Shown: in pieces, positions 8,102-14,935 of the stretch | How positions within the stretch are numbered: the first letter of the stretch is position 1 | How the letters are laid out: each line of letters begins with the position of its first letter | Source of the DNA: Streptomyces sp. T39 | Lineage (GTDB): Bacteria; Actinomycetota; Actinomycetes; Streptomycetales; Streptomycetaceae | NCBI RefSeq assembly: GCF_008042045.1 | Contig: NZ_RDBP01000037.1 | Span: 1,022,005-1,054,337, forward strand | Direction: 5' to 3' | Length of the DNA stretch: 32,333 nucleotides | The notes under the pieces: generated by a model | The model's database searches: none | The model's input: only the letters and a program-made list of their open reading frames with translations | Told to the model about the DNA's origin: nothing | Program-made: the position numbers and the translations under genes

Positions 8102-8154
8102 CCGGACAGTCCGGCGGACCCCGCAGGGGGAGGGTCGGCAGGCTTCCGGGGTCC
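8102..8154 (+). promoter_or_regulatory. Hairpin-rich leader upstream of tuf paralogue
   Basis: There are two adjacent dyads: CCGGAC-A-GTCCGG (8102-8114), then arms GGACCCCG (8116-8123) and CGGGGTCC (8147-8154) with a 23-nt spacer. They lie between a small translated-looking frame and the EF-Tu start. That is the layout of an attenuator or of a terminator ending the small transcript. Which one applies cannot be told from sequence alone. Confidence 0.4.
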
Positions 8155-8197
8155 CGCACACCGCTCATGTCATGTTCCGGGAAGGGACAGCTTCGCC

Positions 8198-9373
8198 ATG
8201 CCCAAGACGGCATACGTGCGCACCAAGCCGCACCTCAACATCGGCACCATGGGGCACGTCGACCACGGCAAGACCACGCTCACCGCCGCGATCACCAAGG
8301 TGCTCAGCGAGCGCGCCGGCGGCGGCACCGCCTACGTCGCCCTCGACCGCATCGACCGGGCCCCCGAGGAGGCGCGGCGCGGCATCACCATCGACATCGC
8401 GCACGTCGAGTACGAGACCGACACCCGCCACTACGCCCATGTCGACATGCCGGGCCACGCCGACTACGTGAAGAACATGGTGACGGGCGCCGCCCAGCTG
8501 GACGGCGCGATCCTGGTCGTCTCCGCGCTCGACGGCGTCATGCCGCAGACCGCGGAGCACGTGCTGCTCGCCCGCCAGGTCGGCGTGGACCACATCGTCG
8601 TCGCCCTCAACAAGGCGGACGCGGGCGACGACGAGCTCACCGACCTCGTCGAGCTGGAGGTCCGCGACCTGCTCACCGCACACGGCTACGGCGGCGACGC
8701 CGCTCCCGTCGTCCGGGTGTCCGGGCTGAAGGCCCTGGAGGGCGACCCGCGGTGGACGTCGGCCGTCGAGGCCCTGCTCGACGCCGTGGACACCTACGTG
8801 CCCCTGCCCGTCCGGTACACCGACGCCCCGTTCCTGCTCCCGGTGGAGAACGTGCTCACCATCACCGGCCGGGGGACGGTCGTCACCGGGGCCGTGGAGC
8901 GCGGCACGGTGCGCGTCGGTGACCGGGTCGAGGTGCTGGGCGCCGGGACGGAGACGGTGGTCACCGGACTGGAGACGTTCGGCAAGCCGATGGAGTCCGC
9001 GGAGGCGGGCGACAGCGTGGCGCTGCTGCTGCGCGGACTCCCACGGGACGCGGTCCGTCGCGGGCACGTGGTGGCGGCGCCGGGCAGCGTGGTGCCGCGC
9101 CGCCGCTTCGCCGCCCAGGTGTACGTGCTCTCGGCGCGCGAGGGCGGCCGGAGCACGCCGGTCACGGGCGGCTACCGGCCGCAGTTCTACATCCGCACGG
9201 CGGACGTCGTCGGCGCGATCGACCTGGGCGACGCGGCCCTCGCGCGGCCGGGCGAGACGGTCCGGATGACCGTCGAGCTCGGGCGGGACGTGCCGCTGGA
9301 GCCCGGGCTCGGCTTCGCGATCCGGGAGGGCGGCCGGACCGTCGGCGCGGGCACGGTGACCGAGGTCCTGTGA
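8198..9373 (+). CDS. tuf3: Elongation factor Tu, divergent second copy (tuf3-like)
   Basis: A 391-residue GTPase that delivers aminoacyl-tRNA to the ribosome. All G motifs are present: GHVDHGKT (19-26), RGITI (61-65), DMPGH (83-87; Cys is usual where Met84 is), NKAD (138-141) and SGLKALEGD (175-183; usually SAL). Domain 3 ends FAIREGGRTVGAG as usual. It stands alone, away from the rpsL-fusA-tuf1 context, like Streptomyces tuf3, whose EF-Tu3 from S. ramocissimus was reported resistant to several EF-Tu inhibitors. By alignment to E. coli numbering, His162 replaces Tyr160 and Ala275 replaces Gly275, both drug-resistance positions; Leu120, Gln124, Gly257, Arg333, Thr334 and Ala375 are kept. GGAAGGGA lies 10 nt before the ATG. 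A strong terminator follows at 9383. Confidence 0.93.
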   Translation: MPKTAYVRTKPHLNIGTMGHVDHGKTTLTAAITKVLSERAGGGTAYVALDRIDRAPEEARRGITIDIAHVEYETDTRHYAHVDMPGHADYVKNMVTGAAQLDGAILVVSALDGVMPQTAEHVLLARQVGVDHIVVALNKADAGDDELTDLVELEVRDLLTAHGYGGDAAPVVRVSGLKALEGDPRWTSAVEALLDAVDTYVPLPVRYTDAPFLLPVENVLTITGRGTVVTGAVERGTVRVGDRVEVLGAGTETVVTGLETFGKPMESAEAGDSVALLLRGLPRDAVRRGHVVAAPGSVVPRRRFAAQVYVLSAREGGRSTPVTGGYRPQFYIRTADVVGAIDLGDAALARPGETVRMTVELGRDVPLEPGLGFAIREGGRTVGAGTVTEVL

Positions 9374-9382
9374 CCGGTGCCG

Positions 9383-9416
9383 CCGGGTGCCCCTCCCGCA
9401 CGGGAGGGGCACCCGG
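9383..9416 (+). terminator. Strong terminator hairpin after tuf paralogue
   Basis: CCGGGTGCCCCTCCC (9383-9397) pairs perfectly with GGGAGGGGCACCCGG (9402-9416) around a GCAC loop, a 15-bp stem starting 10 nt after the stop codon. It separates the EF-Tu gene from the spermidine-synthase-like gene, whose own promoter lies just downstream. Confidence 0.85.
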
Positions 9417-9437
9417 GAAGCCGGGCACAATGGCACG

Positions 9438-10574
9438 GTGAACGACCGGACCCCCTCCGACCGGCGCGCGGCCCGTGCCCCCGCCGGCCCGCCGACGGCA
9501 CCTGCCCTCGCCTGCCCGCCGGCGGGGCCTGCTCCCGTCGGCCGGGCGACGGAGCCGGCTCCCGTGGGCCCGCCTTCCGGGGCCGTCCTCGTCGGCCGGG
9601 TGACGGGGCCCGCTCCCGGCCCGGTGGACGGCGAAGAGTTCGTGGACGGCCAAGAGTTCGTGGACGGTGAGGACTTCGTGGACGAGGCCATGGACGGCCA
9701 GGGGGACGGCTCCGTGGACGGCGAGGGGGACGACGACCGCGTCCCGGTGACGCGCACCGTCGACGGCGGCATCGCGAAGCTGATGCCGGACGTGGACCGG
9801 CCCCGGGCCTGGCTGCTGACCGTGGACGGCTCCCCGCAGTCGTACGTGGACCTCGACGACCCCCTGCACCTGGAGTTCGAGTACGTCCGCCGGCTCGCCC
9901 ACGCCGTCGACTGCGCGGCCGCCGACGGCGCGCCGCTGGACGTCTTCCATCTCGGCGGCGGGGCCCTCACCCTGCCCCGCTGGATCGCCGCGACCCGTCC
10001 CGGCTCCCGGCAGACCGTGGCCGAGGCGGACGGCAGGCTCGCGGAACTCGTCGCCGAACTGCTGCCGCCGCCGCCGGGGGCGGACGTCACCGTGCGCACG
10101 GCCGACGCGCGGGACGAGCTGGAGAGGGCCCCGGCGGACAGCGCCGACGTCGTGATCGCCGATGTCTTCGGCGGCTCGCGGGTGCCCGCCCAGGTGACGT
10201 CGCTGGGGTACGCGCGGGCCGCGGACCGTGTCCTGCGGCCCGGCGGCCTCTATGCGGCGAACCTCGCCGACGGAGCGCCCTTCGACTTCCTCCGGTCGCA
10301 GCTCGCGACCTTCGCCGCCGTCTTCGCGGAGCTGGCGCTGATCGCCGAGCCCGCCGTGCTGCGCGGCCGGCGCTTCGGCAACGCGGTGCTCCTGGCGTCG
10401 CAGGGCCCCGTCGACACGGCGTCGCTCGCCCGGCGCACGGCGGCCGACGCCTTCCCGGCGAGGGTCGAGCACGGGCGGTCGCTGGCCCGTCTGACCGGCG
10501 ACGCCCGGCCGGTGCGGGACGAGGACGCGGTGCCCTCGCCGCGGCCGCCGGACGGCGCCTTCGGCGTCGGCTGA
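9438..10574 (+). CDS. Spermidine synthase-like methyltransferase-fold protein with repetitive N-terminal extension
   Basis: From about residue 100 the 378-residue protein matches actinobacterial spermidine-synthase-like proteins: VTRTVDGGIAKLMPDVDR, SPQSYVDLDDPLHLEFEYVRR, DVFHLGGGALTLPRW (SAM/dcSAM-binding loop), ADVVIADVFGG and RVLRPGGLYAANL. Polyamine synthesis is not assured; many such relatives have unknown acceptors. The first ~100 residues are low complexity: a Pro/Ala-rich segment, then acidic VDG(E/Q)EF repeats encoded by an 18-bp tandem repeat (9624-9677). The GTG at 9438 is chosen because CACAAT (9426-9431) ends 6 nt before it, a leaderless arrangement. A downstream start at ATG 9690, close to the conserved core, is the main alternative. 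Confidence 0.75.
   Translation: MNDRTPSDRRAARAPAGPPTAPALACPPAGPAPVGRATEPAPVGPPSGAVLVGRVTGPAPGPVDGEEFVDGQEFVDGEDFVDEAMDGQGDGSVDGEGDDDRVPVTRTVDGGIAKLMPDVDRPRAWLLTVDGSPQSYVDLDDPLHLEFEYVRRLAHAVDCAAADGAPLDVFHLGGGALTLPRWIAATRPGSRQTVAEADGRLAELVAELLPPPPGADVTVRTADARDELERAPADSADVVIADVFGGSRVPAQVTSLGYARAADRVLRPGGLYAANLADGAPFDFLRSQLATFAAVFAELALIAEPAVLRGRRFGNAVLLASQGPVDTASLARRTAADAFPARVEHGRSLARLTGDARPVRDEDAVPSPRPPDGAFGVG
9624..9677 (+). repeat. Three 18-bp tandem repeats inside the spermidine-synthase-like gene
   Basis: Units at 9624, 9642 and 9660 read GTGGACGGCSAAGAGTTC with few changes (third copy GTGGACGGTGAGGACTTC), followed by a partial fourth GTGGACGAGG at 9678. The unit is a multiple of three and encodes VDG-E/Q-E/D-F, so copy number could change without a frameshift. 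Confidence 0.9.
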
Positions 10575-10582
10575 CCGGGGCG

Positions 10583-10606
10583 GCCCCGCCCCGGCAGGGG
10601 CGGGGC
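10583..10606. terminator. Bidirectional terminator hairpin
   Basis: GCCCCGCCCC - GGCA - GGGGCGGGGC is a perfect 10-bp stem in the 39-bp gap between two convergent stop codons (10574 plus strand, 10614 minus strand), so it can serve both genes. Confidence 0.75.
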
Positions 10607-10613
10607 GAAGGCG

Positions 10614-11672
10614 TCAGGACGCGGAGGACGAGGCGTTCGCCAGGCGCACGGTGCTGAGGATCTTCTGGATGGTGGCGTCGTCGAGCTCGTCCTTGACGCC
10701 GGTGTTGGCGTAGAGGACCCAGCTCTTGAAGTCGCCCTTGGGGTCCTTGAAGGAGAAGGCGATGGACTTGCCGTCCGTCTCGCACTTGTTGTCCTTCTTC
10801 ACCCCCGCGGCGGTCGCGGTCGAGACGCTGCCCTTGAGGCCGGACGTCGTGGTGAAGTCCTTGGCCTTGGTGATCTTGACCGTGCCGGCGGGCTCGGTCT
10901 GCGCGTAGCCCGCCCAGACCCAGTTGCCCGCCTCGTTGTAGGCGGCCTCCGCGGTGCTCTTCGCACCCTTGCCGCCCTTGGTTCCGGTGCTGGCGAGGCC
11001 GTACGTCTCGGCGCTGCCGTCCTTGTCCGAGTCGAACTCGCACCACTTGCTCTTGAGATGGGCGGGGGCGCTCATCATGACGGCGGGGGAGCCGTCACCC
11101 TTCTTCTCGTCCTCGAAGCCGGAGGCCATGCCGCTGCTGGCGACCTCCCAGTCGGCCGGGACGTCGAACTGGGTGCCGTGCTTGGGGTTGGTGACGACCT
11201 TCCAGCCCTCGATCGTGGGCTTGGCGTCCGTGCCCGCGCGCGGGTTCTCGCCCGGCGCCGGGGAGCCGGCGTCCTGGGAGGGATCCTGCGAGGCGTCCTT
11301 CGACGGCGACTGGGACGCGGCCGGGCCGCCGCCCTTGTCGGACGTGCCGCTGCCGTCGTCCTTCAGCACCACGAAACCGGTGATCGCGGCGGCGGCGACG
11401 ACGGCCGTCGCGGCGACGATCGCCACGATCGTGGTCTTCTTCTTGTCGTCCGGCGACGGCTGGGGAGCGCCGGGCATCTGGCCGGGCACCGCGTACTGCG
11501 GCACGGTCGGCTGCTGGTACGGATTGGGCTGCTGGTATCCAGGCTGCTGGTAGCCGCCCTGCTGGTGTCCCGGCTGCTGGTACGGATTCGGCTGCTGGTA
11601 ACCCGGCTGCTGATACGGGTTCTGGTCCTGCGGGTTCTGCTCGCCCCCGGGCGGCTGCTGTCCTGGCCACAT
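10614..11672 (-). CDS. Single-pass membrane protein with Gln/Pro-rich N-terminus and extracytoplasmic domain
   Basis: The 352-residue frame starts MWPGQQPPGGEQ. Residues 1-76 are a cytoplasmic disordered region built of YQQPGYQQPNPYQQP-type repeats. DDKKK (75-79) precedes one transmembrane helix (about 80-103), putting the C-terminus outside. A Ser/Asp/Pro linker (104-150) leads to a domain beginning about 150 (TIEGWKVVTNPKHG, DVPADWEV), which contains two Cys (in SKWCEFDSD and NKCETDG) that may form a disulfide. Such repeat-tail, single-helix proteins are common in Streptomyces; the function is unknown. The start is supported by a -10-like TATGGT (minus strand 11681-11686) ending 8 nt before the ATG; an upstream in-frame start at 11738 looks unlikely. 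The gene is divergent from the thioesterase. Confidence 0.85.
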   Translation of the reverse strand: MWPGQQPPGGEQNPQDQNPYQQPGYQQPNPYQQPGHQQGGYQQPGYQQPNPYQQPTVPQYAVPGQMPGAPQPSPDDKKKTTIVAIVAATAVVAAAAITGFVVLKDDGSGTSDKGGGPAASQSPSKDASQDPSQDAGSPAPGENPRAGTDAKPTIEGWKVVTNPKHGTQFDVPADWEVASSGMASGFEDEKKGDGSPAVMMSAPAHLKSKWCEFDSDKDGSAETYGLASTGTKGGKGAKSTAEAAYNEAGNWVWAGYAQTEPAGTVKITKAKDFTTTSGLKGSVSTATAAGVKKDNKCETDGKSIAFSFKDPKGDFKSWVLYANTGVKDELDDATIQKILSTVRLANASSSAS

Positions 11673-11767
11673 GGCCAGTAACCATAGAGGGGCGGCGTCG
11701 CCACTTCCACGCCCGGTCCCGGGGAAGGCGATCGCCACCGTGGAATACTCGTGAGTAACATGCCTGT

Positions 11768-12220
11768 ATGAGTGCAGAAGACACGTCGCTCGGCGAACTG
11801 CTCGCCGCCACGGTGCCCATGGTGCGGACCCTGAACCTCCAGTACCTGGAGACCACCCCGGAGCGGGCCGTCCTGAGCCTCCCGGACCAGGCCGACTACC
11901 ACAACCACGTCGGCGGACCCCACGCCGGCGCCATGTTCACGCTCGCCGAGTCCGCGAGCGGCGCGATCGTCCTCGCCGCCTTCGGCGACCAGCTGAACCG
12001 CGCCGTGCCGCTGCCGGTCACCGCCGGCATCGCCTTCAAGAAGATCGCCCGCGGCGTCGTCACGGCCACGGCGACCCTCGGCCGCCCGGCCGCCGACGTC
12101 GTCGCCGAACTCGACGCGGGCGCCCGCCCCGAGTTCCCCGTGCACGTCGCCATCACCCGCGAGGACGGCGCCGTCACCGGCGAGATGGACATCGTCTGGA
12201 CCCTGCGCCCCAACAGCTGA
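11768..12220 (+). CDS. PaaI/DUF4442-type hotdog-fold thioesterase
   Basis: A 150-residue protein with the single hotdog fold of acyl-CoA thioesterases: a central helix motif HNHVGGPHAGAMFTLAESASG (about residues 44-64), with the HxGxxF-like catalytic arrangement, and beta strands such as PVTAGIAFKKIARGVV and VHVAITREDGAVTGEMDIVW. It probably hydrolyses small acyl-CoA thioesters as a dimer or tetramer; the acyl group is not evident. Plus-strand TAACAT (11756-11761) ends 6 nt before the ATG, so the mRNA is predicted to be leaderless and the start is well fixed. The divergent neighbour is the Gln-rich membrane protein, with 95 bp between starts. Confidence 0.85.
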   Translation: MSAEDTSLGELLAATVPMVRTLNLQYLETTPERAVLSLPDQADYHNHVGGPHAGAMFTLAESASGAIVLAAFGDQLNRAVPLPVTAGIAFKKIARGVVTATATLGRPAADVVAELDAGARPEFPVHVAITREDGAVTGEMDIVWTLRPNS

Positions 12221-12368
12221 CCGACACCGCCCCGGGGGCCGCGCCGTGACCACGGGGCGGCCCACCGCGCGGAGCGGGTAGGCTGCCCCGGCGCGCGCCG
12301 GCGGAACGCCGGGCCGCGCCTCCCGCGCCCGCCCGAGGGGCCGCGGGGGCAGCACGGAAGGAACGGCG

Positions 12369-13019
12369 TTGCACGTCCAGGAGTGGCTCGAGACCATCCC
12401 CGCGGTCAGCATCTACCTCCTGGTGGGGGTGGTCATCGGCCTCGAAAGCCTCGGCATCCCGCTGCCGGGGGAGATCGTGCTGGTCAGCTCCGCGCTGCTG
12501 GCGTCGCAGCACGGCGAGATCGACCCCTACGTCCTCGGCGCCTGCGCCACGGCCGGCGCGATCATCGGCGACTCCATCGGATACGCCATCGGCCGCAGGG
12601 GCGGCAGGCCGCTCCTCGCCTGGCTGGGCGGCAGATTCCCCCGGCACTTCGGCCCCGCGCAGATCGCCATGGCCGAGCGCTCGTTCCAGAAGTGGGGCAT
12701 GTGGGCCGTCTTCTTCGGCCGCTTCGTCGCCCTGCTCCGGATCTTCGCCGGGCCGCTCGCCGGGGTGCTGCGCATGCCGTACTGGAAGTTCCTCGTCGCC
12801 AACGTTCTCGGCGGCATCCTGTGGGCCGGCGGCACCACCGCCGTCATCTACTCCGTGGGCGTGGTGGCCGAGGCCTGGCTCAAGCGCTTCTCCTGGATCG
12901 GCCTGCTGCTCGCCGTCCTCATCGGCGTCGCCTCGATGCTGATCCTCCGGAACCGTGCCGCGAAGGCCGCCGCCGAGGCCGAGCGGGACGCCCTGCCCGC
13001 CGCGGCCGTCACCGACTGA
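12369..13019 (+). CDS. DedA family membrane protein
   Basis: A 216-residue polytopic protein of the DedA/VTT superfamily. Seen: the N-terminal ESLGIPLPGEIVLVSSALLA segment (ExxxxPxPGE-type re-entrant motif with Glu27), GDSIGYAIGRRGG (acidic Asp69 and GYxxGR), and FFGRFVALLRIFAGPLAGVLRMPYWKF, carrying the essential FxxR(F/H)xPxxR-like arginines. Then two C-terminal helices and an Ala/Glu-rich tail. DedA proteins support proton-motive-force homeostasis and some flip undecaprenyl phosphate. The start is a TTG, fixed by GGAAGGA 6 nt upstream. A -10-like TAGGCT at 12279-12284 suggests a leader of about 80 nt. Confidence 0.92.
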   Translation: MHVQEWLETIPAVSIYLLVGVVIGLESLGIPLPGEIVLVSSALLASQHGEIDPYVLGACATAGAIIGDSIGYAIGRRGGRPLLAWLGGRFPRHFGPAQIAMAERSFQKWGMWAVFFGRFVALLRIFAGPLAGVLRMPYWKFLVANVLGGILWAGGTTAVIYSVGVVAEAWLKRFSWIGLLLAVLIGVASMLILRNRAAKAAAEAERDALPAAAVTD

Positions 13020-13075
13020 CGGCCCGCCCGACGGACGGCCCGCCCCGCGGACGGCGCCGGGCTCCCGCCCGCCGG

Positions 13076-13606
13076 TCAGCCGCCGTGGGCCGCCCGGTGC
13101 TGCTGGGCCAGGTCCACGTAGACCGCCGCGTTCAGCCGGACGCCCTCGCGCTCCTCCTCCGTCAGCTCCCTGCGGACCTTCGCCGGAACGCCCGCCACCA
13201 GCGAACCGGGCGGCACCCGCATCCCCTGCGGCACCAGCGCCTGCGCCGCCACCAGCGAACCCGCCCCGATGTGCGCGCCGTTCAGGACGGTCGCGCCCAT
13301 GCCCACCAGCACGTCGTCCTCGACCGTGCAGCCGTGGAGCACCGCGTTGTGCCCGACCGAGACCCGCGCGCCCACGGTGACGGGGAAGCCCGGGTCCACA
13401 TGGACCGTGCAGTTGTCCTGGATGTTGCTGTCCGGTCCGATCACGATCGGACCGCCGTCGCCCCGCAGCACGCTCTGGTACCAGACGCTCGCGCCGGCGG
13501 CCAGCGTCACGTCCCCGAGTACCACGGACGTCGGCGCGGTGAAGGCGTCCGCGTCGACCTTCGGCTCCCTGCCGCCCACGCCCGCGATCAGTGCCCCATC
13601 CGTCAT
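13076..13606 (-). CDS. Gamma-carbonic anhydrase family protein
   Basis: A 176-residue left-handed beta-helix protein of the gamma-class carbonic anhydrase/PaaY/YrdA family, trimeric with metal at the subunit interface. The three metal-binding histidines are present: His69 (DNCTVHVD), His86 and His91 (VGHNAVLHG). Hexapeptide repeats run through GARVSVGHNAVLHG...VGMGATVLNGAHIGAGSLVAA. The C-terminus is a helix (LTEEEREGVRLNAAVYVDLAQQ). Gln63 is in place, but the acidic loop of the prototypical Cam enzyme is absent, so in vivo anhydrase activity is uncertain. GAGGAGA 6 nt before the ATG fixes the start. Confidence 0.93.
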   Translation of the reverse strand: MTDGALIAGVGGREPKVDADAFTAPTSVVLGDVTLAAGASVWYQSVLRGDGGPIVIGPDSNIQDNCTVHVDPGFPVTVGARVSVGHNAVLHGCTVEDDVLVGMGATVLNGAHIGAGSLVAAQALVPQGMRVPPGSLVAGVPAKVRRELTEEEREGVRLNAAVYVDLAQQHRAAHGG

Positions 13607-13620
13607 GACGTCTCTCCTCG

Positions 13621-13684
13621 GTGTGCCGGTGTGCCGATGTGCCGGTGTTCAGGTGTTCAGGTGTTCAGGTGTGCCGGTGGGCGG
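13621..13684. repeat. 8-bp tandem repeat array upstream of the gamma-carbonic anhydrase gene
   Basis: There are eight consecutive octamers without gaps: GTGTGCCG twice, ATGTGCCG, GTGTTCAG three times, GTGTGCCG, then the degenerate GTGGGCGG. The array starts 15 bp upstream of the carbonic anhydrase ATG (minus strand), so it occupies that gene's 5' leader or promoter. Variable octamer arrays of this kind expand and contract by slippage. Confidence 0.9.
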
Positions 13685-13784
13685 AGTGCCCCCGTCCGGC
13701 GTCGTGCCTGACCGCACGGTAGGCGACCCGGCCCCGCCGCCGGCGGCCGGGGGCACCCGGACGGGTCGCGCACGCCGTCTGTCT

Positions 13785-13808
13785 GACCGGCCCGCCGGTC
13801 AATACCCT
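13785..13808 (+). promoter_or_regulatory. Putative P450 promoter with overlapping dyad
   Basis: GACCGGC-CC-GCCGGTC (13785-13800) is a 7-bp-arm palindrome directly before a TACCCT -10-like hexamer (13803-13808), 36 bp upstream of the P450 ATG. A dyad in the -35/-10 spacer is a standard repressor position. No regulator gene is adjacent in the same orientation, so the binding protein is unknown. Confidence 0.4.
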
Positions 13809-13843
13809 GATGGGCACTGCCCGTTGACGATCGAGGGAGTGCC

Positions 13844-14935
13844 ATGGCAACCGCACAGCAGATCCCCGACATACTGTCGCCGGAGTTCGCGGCGGACCCG
13901 TACGCCGCCTACCGGATGATGCGCGAGGACGCACCGCTCATCCACCACGAACCGACCGGCAGCTGGATCATCTCCCGCTACACGGACGTCGAGCGGGCCT
14001 TCAAGGACAAGGAGTCGGTGTTCACCACCGAGAACTACGACTGGCAGCTCGAACCCGTCCACGGCCACACCTTCCTCCAGCTCACCGGCCGGGAGCACGC
14101 GGTGCGCCGCGCCCTGGTCGCCCCGGCCTTCCGCGGCAACGACCTGCGGGAGAAGTTCCTCCCGGTCATCGAGCGCAACGCCCGCGAACTGATCGACGTC
14201 TTCCGCCACACCGGCGAGGCCGACCTCGTCGACTCCTTCGCCACCCGCTTCCCGGTCAACGTCATCGCCGACATGCTGGGCCTCGACAAGGCCGACCACG
14301 ACCGCTTCCACGGCTGGTACACCAGCGTCGTCGCCTTCCTCGGCAACCTCTCGGGCGACCCGGACGTCACCGCCGCCGGACTGCGCACCCGGACCGAGTT
14401 CGCCGATTACATGATCCCCGTCATCCGCGAACGGCGCGCCCACCCGGGCGACGACCTGCTGTCCGGCCTGTGCACCGCGGAGGTCGACGGCGTGCGCATG
14501 AGCGACGAGGACATCAAGGCCTTCTGCAGCCTGCTCCTCGCGGCCGGCGGCGAGGCGTCGGACGGGACGCACCGTGGACCGGCCGCCCCCGCCGTGCCCT
14601 CCGCGGACGGGGCCGGGCTGCCCCGGGGTCCGGGCCGCCGGCCCCGTCCGCGGAGGGCACGGCGGGGGCGGCCGGTCCACGGTGCGTCCCGTCCGACGCG
14701 GTCACGCTCCAGCCGGTCGCGCCGGCGCCCGTGGTCACCGTGTACGCGCCCAGGTCGGTGTGACCGGTGGACGGGGAGGTGCCGGAGCCGGTGGCGGTCG
14801 GCGCCGCCGGGGCGGCGGTGGCCGCGAGGGGGCGGACCAGATCGGCGTCGTCCTCGTCCTGCGGCTTCGCGAGCAGCTGCGAGGGGAAGAGCACGACCAC
14901 ACCGGTCCCGCCGCGTGACGACGGCCGGAAGCTGA
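13844..14935 (+). pseudogene. Cytochrome P450, truncated in the I-helix at an inverted repeat
   Basis: The first 237 residues (to 14554) are a clean actinobacterial P450: a DPYAAYRMMREDAPL start, GSWIISRYTDVERAF, the C-helix region FLQLTGREHAVRRALVAPAF (heme-propionate His and Arg), FPVNVIADMLGL and the start of the I-helix, CSLLLAAGGE. Family members continue with (T)TD and about 165 more residues. Here the sequence enters the left arm of the inverted repeat at 14555, then runs antisense to the sensor kinase until a stop at 14935, as Arg/Pro-rich nonsense. The ExxR motif and the Cys heme ligand are missing, so no functional enzyme can be made. GAGGGAG is 4 nt before the ATG. Damage is either a rearrangement or an assembly join. 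Confidence 0.85.

Noticed and set aside
8198..9373. EF-Tu gene as a kirromycin-resistant mutant at Ala375
   Set aside because: The FAIREGG motif keeps the wild-type Ala; only the Tyr160 and Gly275 positions differ among those checked.
13621..13684. Octamer array as a CRISPR
   Set aside because: Units are 8 bp with no spacers and there are no cas genes.
13844..14554. P450 as the cvnE/F member of the neighbouring conservon
   Set aside because: It faces the kinase head-on instead of following it, cvnB-D are missing, and a carbonic anhydrase lies on its other side.
14555..14699. Inverted repeat as a MITE or insertion-sequence remnant
   Set aside because: No target-site duplication, and sequence on its two sides belongs to different genes in opposite directions rather than one interrupted gene.
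14555..14699. Inverted repeat as an ordinary bidirectional terminator
   Set aside because: Arms of 62 bp are far longer than the other convergent-gene terminators here (9-19 bp), and it truncates the P450 before its heme-binding motif.
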